Assembly (NCBI GenBank): GCA_002308315.1
Contig: DBWE01000216.1
Span: 16,569 to 21,876, forward strand
Direction: 5' to 3'
DNA length: 5,308 nucleotides
Source of the DNA: Clostridiales bacterium UBA1246
Lineage (GTDB): Bacteria; Bacillota; Clostridia; Oscillospirales; Oscillospiraceae
The notes under the pieces were generated by a model. It saw only the letters and a program-made list of their open reading frames with translations, ran no database searches and was not told the DNA's origin. The position numbers and the translations under genes were made by a program. Below, piece by piece: positions 1-5,308 of the stretch (within the stretch, counting starts at the first letter, position 1; every line of letters starts with the position of its first letter).

Positions 1-189
1 CTGGAGCAGGACGCCGACATCGTGCTCGGCCTGTACAGAGACGATTATTTCAACCGGGAATCGGACCAGCACAATTCGGCCGAGCTCATAGTGATGAAAA
101 ACCGCCACGGCAGGACGGGTACCGTCGAGCTGCAGTGGCTGCCGGAATATACGACGTATACTGCCGTGGATAAATTCGAGGAGCAGTAG
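1..189 (+). CDS. dnaB: Replicative DNA helicase DnaB, C-terminal end (5' truncated by window)
   Basis: Frame 1 is open from the first base to a TAG at 187-189 and gives 62 residues that I recognise as the end of the RecA-like motor domain of the hexameric replicative helicase, which unwinds DNA ahead of the replisome. The visible start LEQDADIV follows the Walker B strand in this family. It is followed by the conserved LYRDDYFN segment and then by KNRHGRTGTVEL. The last motif corresponds to the K-x-R beta-hairpin (residues 33 and 35 of the visible part) that supplies the trans-acting arginine finger to the neighbouring subunit's ATP site. The ending, after PEYTTY, is a short tail of about ten residues, as is usual for the family. 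The start and the N-terminal domain lie outside the window. The gene is on the same strand as tilS and only 33 bases upstream, so the two may share a transcript. The family call is by recalled motif similarity and is strong despite the short fragment. Confidence 0.93.
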   Translation: MEQDADIVLGLYRDDYFNRESDQHNSAELIVMKNRHGRTGTVELQWLPEYTTYTAVDKFEEQ

Positions 190-204
190 CGCGCGGAAGG
201 ATAT

Positions 205-211
205 CGGAGGA
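205..211 (+). promoter_or_regulatory. Ribosome binding site of tilS
   Basis: CGGAGGA lies 11 bases before the ATG at 223, a strong Shine-Dalgarno core at slightly long spacing. No other in-frame start codon occurs between this site and the ATG, so it supports that start. I see no convincing promoter in the 33-base gap after dnaB. Confidence 0.7.
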
Positions 212-222
212 CTGTCGGTAAA

Positions 223-1539
223 ATGCTGAGCAGGATCGCGGCATACATGGAGCGATACGCTATGCTGGACGGCCTCGGAACGCTGCTTTGCGGCGTTTCC
301 GGCGGCGCCGATTCGGTGTGCCTGCTGCACGCCGCGCTTTCCATGGGGCTGCCCGTCAAGGCGCTGCATTTCAACCATATGCTGCGCGGCGCGGAGGCCG
401 ACAGAGACGAGAGCTTCGTAAGAGAACTGTGCGAAAGGCTCGGCGTGGAATGCGTATGCGGCAGGGGAGACGTAAGAGCCTACGCGCGGGAAAAAAGCAT
501 GGGTACGGAGCAGGCCGCGAGGATACTGCGCTACGCGTTTTTCGAGCAGTGCGCGTCGAAGGAAAGCGGCTGCCGCGTCGCAACGGCGCACAACGCCGAC
601 GACAACGCCGAAACGATGATAATGAACCTGACGAGAGGCGCGGGTCTTACGGGACTCGGCGGCATCCCTCCGGTGCGCGGGATATTTATTCGGCCTCTTC
701 TTTGCATCACGAGGCGCGAGATAGAAAAGTATCTTTCGGATAACGGTCTTGAGCACGTGGAGGACTCCACGAACGCCGGGGACGAGTATACACGCAACAG
801 GATACGCCATGCGGTCGTTCCCGTACTGAAAGACATAAATCCGCGCTTTTCGGAGACCGCGGCCGAGACCGCGGAGCTGCTGAGAGAGGACGAGGCGTAT
901 CTTGAAGAAGAGGCCGCCGGGCATATCCGCGGCAATACGGTCCGGATAAAGGGCCTGGCCTATCCCATCGCGTCAAGGGCGCTGCGCATCGCGGCAGACG
1001 GATATGGGGTGAAGCTGTCCAAAACGCATATCGACGCGCTGCTTGCCCTGCCGTCGGGCGGGGAAAGCGATCTGCCCGGCGGACTTACGGGAGTCAGGAG
1101 CTTTGACTCGATATATATCGGGCCTCCGAAAAAACGGGAGACGCCGGAGGAGACCGCGCTGATATGGAACGAATGGACCCGCAGCGGCTTTGACGGAGTC
1201 GACGTATTCTGGGGAGAAAAGTCCGAGAGCGGTAAAATTAACGAATTGTTAAGTATTTTCAGCTTCAAAAAGGAAGAAGTATGTGGTAATATAGCTGTCA
1301 GGCCGCGCAAGGAGGGGGATAAGATCACTCTGTCCGGCCGCGGCGTGACAAAAAGCCTCAAAAAGCTGTTCATTGAGATGAAAATACCCGTCCGGGAACG
1401 GGAGCATATTCCCGTCGTTGCGGACGATAAAGGCGTTTTGGCCGTATACGGCGTGGGAAAAAACGCTTCGAGGTCGCCCGGAGGAGGAAAAAAAACGGGG
1501 GATGAAAATTCCTGCGTCGTAATATTTGCAAAGAGGTAG
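223..1539 (+). CDS. tilS: tRNA(Ile2)-lysidine synthetase TilS
   Basis: TilS uses ATP and lysine to convert the wobble cytidine of the CAU-anticodon isoleucine tRNA to lysidine, so that it reads AUA codons and is charged with isoleucine. It is cytoplasmic and normally essential. The 438-residue product has the N-type ATP pyrophosphatase P-loop SGGADS at residues 26-31. The second signature, AHNADDNAET, is at 122-131, followed by the GLTGLGGIPPVRG stretch (141-153) and the RNRIRH motif at 191-196. The C-terminal TilS_C domain (about 357-415) shows VRPRKEGDKI, then TKSLKKLFIEMKIP, then REHIPVV. Length fits the long, three-domain form found in Firmicutes and E. coli. The ATG is supported by an upstream GGAGG and by the typical N-terminus ending in GVSGGADS. 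The stop lies six bases before hpt. In the second signature, asparagines replace the more common histidine and glutamine (AHHxDDQxET); I recall similar variants in clostridia, so I do not take it as loss of function. Confidence 0.96.
   Translation: MLSRIAAYMERYAMLDGLGTLLCGVSGGADSVCLLHAALSMGLPVKALHFNHMLRGAEADRDESFVRELCERLGVECVCGRGDVRAYAREKSMGTEQAARILRYAFFEQCASKESGCRVATAHNADDNAETMIMNLTRGAGLTGLGGIPPVRGIFIRPLLCITRREIEKYLSDNGLEHVEDSTNAGDEYTRNRIRHAVVPVLKDINPRFSETAAETAELLREDEAYLEEEAAGHIRGNTVRIKGLAYPIASRALRIAADGYGVKLSKTHIDALLALPSGGESDLPGGLTGVRSFDSIYIGPPKKRETPEETALIWNEWTRSGFDGVDVFWGEKSESGKINELLSIFSFKKEEVCGNIAVRPRKEGDKITLSGRGVTKSLKKLFIEMKIPVREREHIPVVADDKGVLAVYGVGKNASRSPGGGKKTGDENSCVVIFAKR
1531..1537 (+). 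promoter_or_regulatory. Ribosome binding site of hpt, inside the end of tilS
   Basis: AAGAGGT overlaps the last codons and stop of tilS and sits 8 bases before the hpt ATG at 1546. Ribosomes finishing tilS would end on this site, so the two genes are probably translationally coupled. The coupling is inferred from spacing only. Confidence 0.65.
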
Positions 1540-1545
1540 AAACAC

Positions 1546-2082
1546 ATGTCCGAATTGAGGTCAGATTATAAGCTTGAGGTCCTCATACCGAGGGAGGAGC
1601 TGAAAAAACACACCGAGCGCATGGCCGCGGAGATAAGCAGGGACTATAAGGGTAAAGAAGTGCTGTTCGTGGGCATACTTAAAGGCGCGTTTATCTTCAT
1701 GTCCGATCTTGTGCGCAGCGTCGATCTGCCGGGCTGCAGGCTCGGCTTCATGATGGTCTCGTCCTATGGATCGGGCACCGTGAGTTCGGGCAACATAACA
1801 ATAAAAAAAGACCTTGAAATGGACGTAGAGGGCAAGCATGTGATCATCGTTGAAGATATCGTGGATACCGGCTTTACGCTGAGTTATCTGAAAAAGTATA
1901 TTGCCAACAGGAACGCGGCGTCCGTAAAAATATGCACCATGCTCGACAAGCCCGACAGACGGCAGGTGCAGCTGGAGCCCGATTATTACGGAGCAAAGAT
2001 ACCGGACGTTTTCGCGGTAGGTTACGGCCTGGATTACGATGAAGCTTTTCGTGAACTGCCGGACGTATGCGTGGTAAAGTAA
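1546..2082 (+). CDS. hpt: Hypoxanthine (guanine) phosphoribosyltransferase
   Basis: This cytoplasmic purine salvage enzyme transfers the phosphoribosyl group of PRPP to hypoxanthine, and usually guanine, to give IMP or GMP. The 178-residue product is the normal bacterial length. Visible family features in order are the LKG loop at 45-47 that contacts pyrophosphate, the flexible-loop SSYG at 72-75, and the type I PRPP-binding signature IIVEDIVDTG at 100-109, with the acidic pair E103/D104 and the probable catalytic base D107. Then come the purine-contacting LDKPDRR (133-139, K135) and the closing IPDVFAVGYGLDY segment (152-164). The ATG is preceded by AAGAGGT at good spacing. The gene sits between tilS and ftsH as in Bacillus, where it is called hprT. 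No frameshift or lost key residue is seen. Substrate preference between hypoxanthine and guanine cannot be read from the sequence with confidence; a xanthine-specific enzyme is unlikely given the close match to the HPRT pattern. Confidence 0.96.
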   Translation: MSELRSDYKLEVLIPREELKKHTERMAAEISRDYKGKEVLFVGILKGAFIFMSDLVRSVDLPGCRLGFMMVSSYGSGTVSSGNITIKKDLEMDVEGKHVIIVEDIVDTGFTLSYLKKYIANRNAASVKICTMLDKPDRRQVQLEPDYYGAKIPDVFAVGYGLDYDEAFRELPDVCVVK

Positions 2083-2098
2083 CGGCGCGCACGCCTGA

Positions 2099-2115
2099 GG
2101 CGGCCGTGGGCTGCC
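2099..2115 (+). other. GC-rich hairpin in the hpt-ftsH spacer
   Basis: GGCGGCC at 2099-2105 can pair with GGCTGCC at 2109-2115 in RNA. This gives seven base pairs, one of them G-U, around a three-base GTG loop. It is followed by GGGAGCGACAG rather than a run of T, so it does not look like an intrinsic terminator. It lies about 30 bases upstream of the ftsH Shine-Dalgarno and could be a processing or stability element, or chance in GC-rich DNA. No convincing promoter is seen in the 80-base spacer. Confidence 0.35.
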
Positions 2116-2145
2116 GGGAGCGACAGTGTTCGATCTGCGTCATGC

Positions 2146-2153
2146 AGAGGAGG
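2146..2153 (+). promoter_or_regulatory. Ribosome binding site that fixes the TTG start of ftsH
   Basis: AGAGGAGGT is a near-perfect anti-Shine-Dalgarno match ending 9 bases before the TTG at 2163. The next in-frame ATG is codon 28, inside the first membrane segment, so a start there would destroy the membrane anchor. An ATG at 2126 lies in a different frame. Confidence 0.85.
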
Positions 2154-2162
2154 TAACAGTAT

Positions 2163-4175
2163 TTGAACAACAAAAAGAGCAGACCGAGAGACCTCGGTTT
2201 TTACGCCATTATCCTCGTTATACTGATAGGCGTAATATATCTCATGATGTCGAGAAACGAAACGACCAAGCTCAGCTACGACGAGGTCAGAAAGCTGTTC
2301 GAAAGCGAGTCGGTCACGTCCTTCGTCCTGGAGGGAGACACGCTCGTGCTTCAGCTTACCGATCCCGTCGGGGGGACGTATTCGGCGCAGCACGATCTGT
2401 ACAGCTTCTCGGCCTTTTACGAGGACCTGCATGAGCTGATAGACGAGCAGCGCAGCGAAGGGATAATAACGGATTATGACTACAACGTAGGGTGGAAAGC
2501 GCCGTGGTGGCTCAGCTTCCTGCCGTACGTGATCCTTCTCGTATCCTTTGTGGTGCTGTGGTTCTTCATGATGAACAGAGGCGCGGGCGGAGAGCGCGGC
2601 GCGATGCATTTCGGCAGAGCGCGTACCAGGATAGGCGCATCGGATAAAAAAGTCACCTTTGCCGACGTCGCCGGAGCGGAGGAGGAAAAAGAAGAGCTCA
2701 GGGAGATCGTCGAGTTCCTCAAAAACCCGAAGAGCTTTGTGGAAATAGGCGCGAGGATACCCAAGGGCGTACTTTTGGTGGGCCCTCCGGGAACGGGTAA
2801 GACCCTGCTCGCAAAAGCCGTCGCGGGCGAGGCGGGAGTGCAGTTCCTGTCCATTTCCGGCTCCGATTTCGTCGAGCTTTACGTAGGCGTCGGAGCGTCG
2901 AGAGTGCGCGACCTGTTCGAGCAGGCCAAAAAGGCCGCGCCTTCGATAATTTTCATAGACGAGATAGACGCCGTCGGCCGTCAGCGCGGAGCGGGTCTCG
3001 GCGGCGGTCACGACGAGAGAGAGCAGACACTCAACCAGCTGCTGGTCGAAATGGACGGCTTCGGCACGAACGAAGGCGTTATCGTCATGGCGGCCACCAA
3101 CCGCCAGGATATCCTTGACAGAGCGCTTATGAGGCCCGGACGTTTTGACAGACAGGTCTACGTCGGTCTGCCGGACATCAAGGGCAGAGAAGCAATACTG
3201 AAAGTGCATTCCAAGGGCAAGCCCCTGGGCGAAGACGTGGATCTCGGCGTGATAGCCAAGACTACCACCGGCTTTACCGGAGCCGATCTCGAAAACCTGC
3301 TCAATGAGGCCGCGCTGCTCACGGCAAGGCGCAAAAAACGCTTCATAACCATGTCGGAAGTGGAAGAAGCGATGATAAAGGTCATCGCCGGCCCCGAGAA
3401 GAAGAGCAGAGTGGTCTCGGAGAGAGAAAGAAAGCTCACCGCCTTCCATGAGGCCGGACACGCGGTGGTGATGAACGCTCTGGAAAACTGCGATCCGGTG
3501 CACCAGATATCCATAATCCCGAGGGGACAGACGGGAGGCATGACCATATCCCTGCCCACCGAGGACAAAAATTTCAATTCAAGAAAAGAAATGCTCGACG
3601 ACATCGTTTCTCTGCTCGGCGGCCGGATCGCGGAAAAGCTGATGCTCGACGATATATCTACCGGCGCGTCAAACGATCTTGACCGCGCGACAGCCATTGC
3701 GAAATCAATGGTCATGCGCTACGGCATGAGCGACGCGATAGGCCCGGTCGTTTACGACAACGGCGACGGAGAGGTCTTCCTGGGCCGCGACTACGCCCAT
3801 ACGAAGAGCTATTCTGAAAAGATGGCCGCAAAGATAGACGACGAGGTCCGCAATATCATCGACGAAGCCTATGAGCGCTGCCGCGGCATACTCGAGGAGA
3901 ACGTGGATCTGCTTGAGCTTACCGCGCAGTATCTGCTCGAAAACGAGGTGATGGACGGCGAGGCGTTCGCCTACGTATGCCGGACGCACGAGCTTCCGCC
4001 CAAGGTCGAAAAGACGCCTGAGGAGCCCCGGGAGCCCGACGGCGAAGGAGAAGACGCTCTCGGGACCGACGCGGAGGATGAAGCTGCCGCCGGTGAGGAA
4101 GACGAGCTCGACGAAGTTGAAATAGAGAATGACGAGCCCGACCCCGACGACGATTATGAAGAGGGCGTTGACTGA
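2163..4175 (+). CDS. ftsH: ATP-dependent zinc metalloprotease FtsH
   Basis: FtsH is a hexameric membrane-bound AAA+ protease that extracts and degrades damaged or unassembled membrane proteins and some short-lived cytosolic regulators. The 670-residue product shows the full layout. Membrane helix one is at about 12-29, a small external domain at 30-113, and helix two at about 115-137. In the AAA module are Walker A GPPGTGKT (207-214), an aromatic pore motif YVG (240-242), Walker B IIFIDEID (262-269), and the second region of homology ATNR to RPGRFDR (311-330), with likely arginine fingers R327 and R330. The protease domain has the zinc motif HEAGH (429-433); the third zinc ligand is probably D505 in the GASND segment. 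The start is TTG, chosen from the strong Shine-Dalgarno and the need to keep helix one. Beyond about residue 617 the tail is exceptionally acidic and looks disordered. No key residue is missing. It closes the tilS-hpt-ftsH block and ends 28 bases before a strong terminator. Confidence 0.98.
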   Translation: MNNKKSRPRDLGFYAIILVILIGVIYLMMSRNETTKLSYDEVRKLFESESVTSFVLEGDTLVLQLTDPVGGTYSAQHDLYSFSAFYEDLHELIDEQRSEGIITDYDYNVGWKAPWWLSFLPYVILLVSFVVLWFFMMNRGAGGERGAMHFGRARTRIGASDKKVTFADVAGAEEEKEELREIVEFLKNPKSFVEIGARIPKGVLLVGPPGTGKTLLAKAVAGEAGVQFLSISGSDFVELYVGVGASRVRDLFEQAKKAAPSIIFIDEIDAVGRQRGAGLGGGHDEREQTLNQLLVEMDGFGTNEGVIVMAATNRQDILDRALMRPGRFDRQVYVGLPDIKGREAILKVHSKGKPLGEDVDLGVIAKTTTGFTGADLENLLNEAALLTARRKKRFITMSEVEEAMIKVIAGPEKKSRVVSERERKLTAFHEAGHAVVMNALENCDPVHQISIIPRGQTGGMTISLPTEDKNFNSRKEMLDDIVSLLGGRIAEKLMLDDISTGASNDLDRATAIAKSMVMRYGMSDAIGPVVYDNGDGEVFLGRDYAHTKSYSEKMAAKIDDEVRNIIDEAYERCRGILEENVDLLELTAQYLLENEVMDGEAFAYVCRTHELPPKVEKTPEEPREPDGEGEDALGTDAEDEAAAGEEDELDEVEIENDEPDPDDDYEEGVD

Positions 4176-4203
4176 CAAAAACGGGTATATCCGGGTCTCA
4201 TAT

Positions 4204-4249
4204 GCTTAAAATCCAGCCGTCCCTTTGCGGGACGGCTGGATTTTTAAGC
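4204..4249. terminator. Bidirectional intrinsic terminator between ftsH and the convergent gene
   Basis: A perfect 16-bp stem pairs 4208-4223 with 4229-4244 around the five-base loop TTTGC. A single unpaired T at 4245 is followed by four more pairs (4204-4207 with 4246-4249). The core is AATCCAGCCGTCCC and its complement, flanked by AAAA on the left and TTTTT on the right. Each transcript therefore has a GC-rich hairpin followed by a U-run, five Us for ftsH and four for the opposing gene. Its place 28 bases after the ftsH stop and 15 bases beyond the end of the minus-strand gene fits shared termination of converging units. Confidence 0.92.
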
Positions 4250-4264
4250 TGTACGAACGTGACG

Positions 4265-5308
4265 TTATTTGATGACTTTTTTGATGATATCCATAGCCTC
4301 GTCGAGCTGCTCTGTGGTATGCGTCGCCATGATGCTGACACGGAGCATGCAGCCGTTGGCCGGCGCGGCGGGAGGCAGGACCGTATTCACGTACACTCCG
4401 TTCTCGTAAAGCTCATGGGCCTTTTCGAGAGTGTTGACGGGGTCGTAGGTAAAGATTGGAACAATGGGAGTGGACGACTCGATTATCTTTATTCCTCGCT
4501 CAAGAAGACCTCTGCGCATGTATGAGGCAAGATAATTCAGCCTTTCCACAAGCTCGGGATGAGCTATAATGTGCCGCAGCGCGGCCGTGGCTACCGCGCA
4601 GCTGGCGGGAGTTATTGAAGCGGAAAAAATGAAGGGACGGGAATTGTGACGGACGTAGTCGACCACCTTTGCAGAGGCGGCCATGTATCCGCCCAGGCTT
4701 GCCAGGGACTTCGAGAAGGTGCCCATATAAATGTCGACCTCGTCCTCGAGTCCGAAATGGCTTGCCGTTCCGCGCCCGTTTTTGCCGATGACGCCGAGAG
4801 CGTGGGCGTCGTCCACCATCACGCGGGCGCCGTACTTTTTGGCGAGCTCGACTATCTCGGGAAGTTTGGCGATGTCGCCCTCCATGCTGAACACGCCGTC
4901 GGTGACTATGAGTATGCCCGCGGTGTCCGGCACGCTTTTCAGCCGCTGCTCGAGCTCGTCCATATCGCTGTGCGCGTAACGGAGCATTTTGCCGTAGCTG
5001 AGCTTGCAGCCGTCATATATGCTGGCGTGATTGTCACGGTCGCAGATCACGTAATCATTGCGGCCCACCAACGCGCTGATTATGCCGAGATTGCTCTGAA
5101 AGCCCGTGGAGAAGGTGATGACGTCTTCCTTGCCCAAAAATGCGGCCAGCTCACGCTCCAGCTGTATGTGCAGATCGAGCGTGCCGTTGAGAAATCTTGA
5201 GCCGGAGCAGCCGGAGCCGTACTGCTCAAAAGCCTTTATTCCCGCCTCGATTATATCCGGGTGAGTGGTAAGACCGAGATAATTGTTGGAGCCGAGCATG
5301 ATGCGGCG
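4265..5308 (-). CDS. PLP-dependent alpha-oxoamine synthase (SPT/KBL/BioF family), 5' truncated by window
   Basis: Family members condense an amino acid with an acyl-CoA, with loss of CO2 in most cases, to form a 2-amino ketone: serine palmitoyltransferase, 2-amino-3-ketobutyrate CoA ligase (kbl), 8-amino-7-oxononanoate synthase (bioF) and ALA synthase. The frame is open to the window edge (RRI precedes the first visible Met at 5299-5297), so that Met is internal and roughly 50 residues are missing. Numbering from that Met, SNNYLGL (4-10) and the GSGCSGSR glycine-rich segment (28-35) come first. Next are H91 in DNHAS, which should stack on the PLP ring, and VDDAHALG (162-169) with D163 contacting the pyridine nitrogen. 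The PLP lysine is K197 in GTFSKSLASLGGY, and R320 in MLRVSIMATHT should bind the substrate carboxylate. The lysine region, together with RPFIFSASITPAS and the MATHT ending, reminds me more of Bacteroidetes serine palmitoyltransferases than of classical Kbl or BioF. The substrate remains undecided. It ends at TAA, facing ftsH across a shared terminator. Confidence 0.9.
   Translation of the reverse strand, partial: RRIMLGSNNYLGLTTHPDIIEAGIKAFEQYGSGCSGSRFLNGTLDLHIQLERELAAFLGKEDVITFSTGFQSNLGIISALVGRNDYVICDRDNHASIYDGCKLSYGKMLRYAHSDMDELEQRLKSVPDTAGILIVTDGVFSMEGDIAKLPEIVELAKKYGARVMVDDAHALGVIGKNGRGTASHFGLEDEVDIYMGTFSKSLASLGGYMAASAKVVDYVRHNSRPFIFSASITPASCAVATAALRHIIAHPELVERLNYLASYMRRGLLERGIKIIESSTPIVPIFTYDPVNTLEKAHELYENGVYVNTVLPPAAPANGCMLRVSIMATHTTEQLDEAMDIIKKVIK

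Noticed and set aside
853..874. Tandem ten-base repeat GAGACCGCGG at 12-base period in tilS
   Set aside because: It encodes the alanine/glutamate-rich helix ETAAETAEL; two short copies with codon repetition are not evidence of a repeat element.
1264..1292. Possible internal promoter in an AT-richer patch of tilS (TTCAAA, 17 bases, TAATAT)
   Set aside because: Each box matches the consensus at only four of six positions, and the patch encodes a normal stretch of TilS. Such weak matches are expected by chance. Transcription start mapping would settle it.
960..1547. 195-codon minus-strand open frame across the tilS C-terminal half
   Set aside because: It is a shadow of tilS with no recognisable motif and no credible ribosome binding site.
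2126..2434. ATG-started plus-strand frame overlapping the 5' end of ftsH
   Set aside because: It is in a different frame from ftsH, lacks its own Shine-Dalgarno, and its composition is that of out-of-frame translation.
2034..3503. 489-codon open frame on the minus strand opposite hpt and ftsH
   Set aside because: It lies wholly antisense to recognisable ftsH and hpt coding sequence, its translation is rich in Arg and His without any domain I know, and GC-rich codon use on the other strand explains the lack of stops.
4646..5200. 184-codon plus-strand open frame opposite the alpha-oxoamine synthase
   Set aside because: The minus-strand frame encodes a clear PLP enzyme with all key residues, and this one has no family features.
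1..5308. Mobile element, CRISPR array, toxin-antitoxin or defence system
   Set aside because: Every stretch is filled by housekeeping or metabolic genes. No transposase, long terminal inverted repeat, spaced direct repeats or small paired genes are seen.

Overview
The window looks like an ordinary chromosomal segment from a moderately G+C-rich member of the Firmicutes, most likely a clostridial lineage. The evidence is the tilS-hpt-ftsH gene order, a hallmark of Firmicutes chromosomes. Strong GGAGG-type ribosome binding sites, a TTG start on ftsH and protein sequences of clostridial flavour agree with it. The lineage is an inference from recalled family patterns, not from a database search.

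Layout: bases 1-189 hold the last 62 codons of the replicative helicase gene dnaB (+). After a 33-base gap comes tilS (223-1539, +), the tRNA(Ile2)-lysidine synthetase. Six bases further is hpt (1546-2082, +), hypoxanthine phosphoribosyltransferase. After an 80-base spacer containing a small GC-rich hairpin comes ftsH (2163-4175, +), the membrane AAA+ zinc metalloprotease. A strong inverted repeat at 4204-4249 separates this co-directional block from a convergent gene (4265-5308, -) that runs off the right edge. That gene encodes a PLP-dependent alpha-oxoamine synthase of the serine palmitoyltransferase / 2-amino-3-ketobutyrate CoA ligase / BioF family.

How the genes fit together: dnaB, tilS, hpt and ftsH are housekeeping genes for replication, AUA-codon decoding, purine salvage and membrane protein quality control. 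Their tight spacing, shared strand and lack of an obvious internal terminator suggest cotranscription, with tilS and hpt probably translationally coupled. The alpha-oxoamine synthase is a separate unit. No stretch longer than 90 bases lacks a gene.

I found no mobile element, CRISPR array, RNA gene or clearly new system. The points most worth a second look are the biochemical identity of the alpha-oxoamine synthase, the very acidic C-terminal tail of FtsH, the placement of dnaB directly before tilS, and the hpt-ftsH spacer hairpin.
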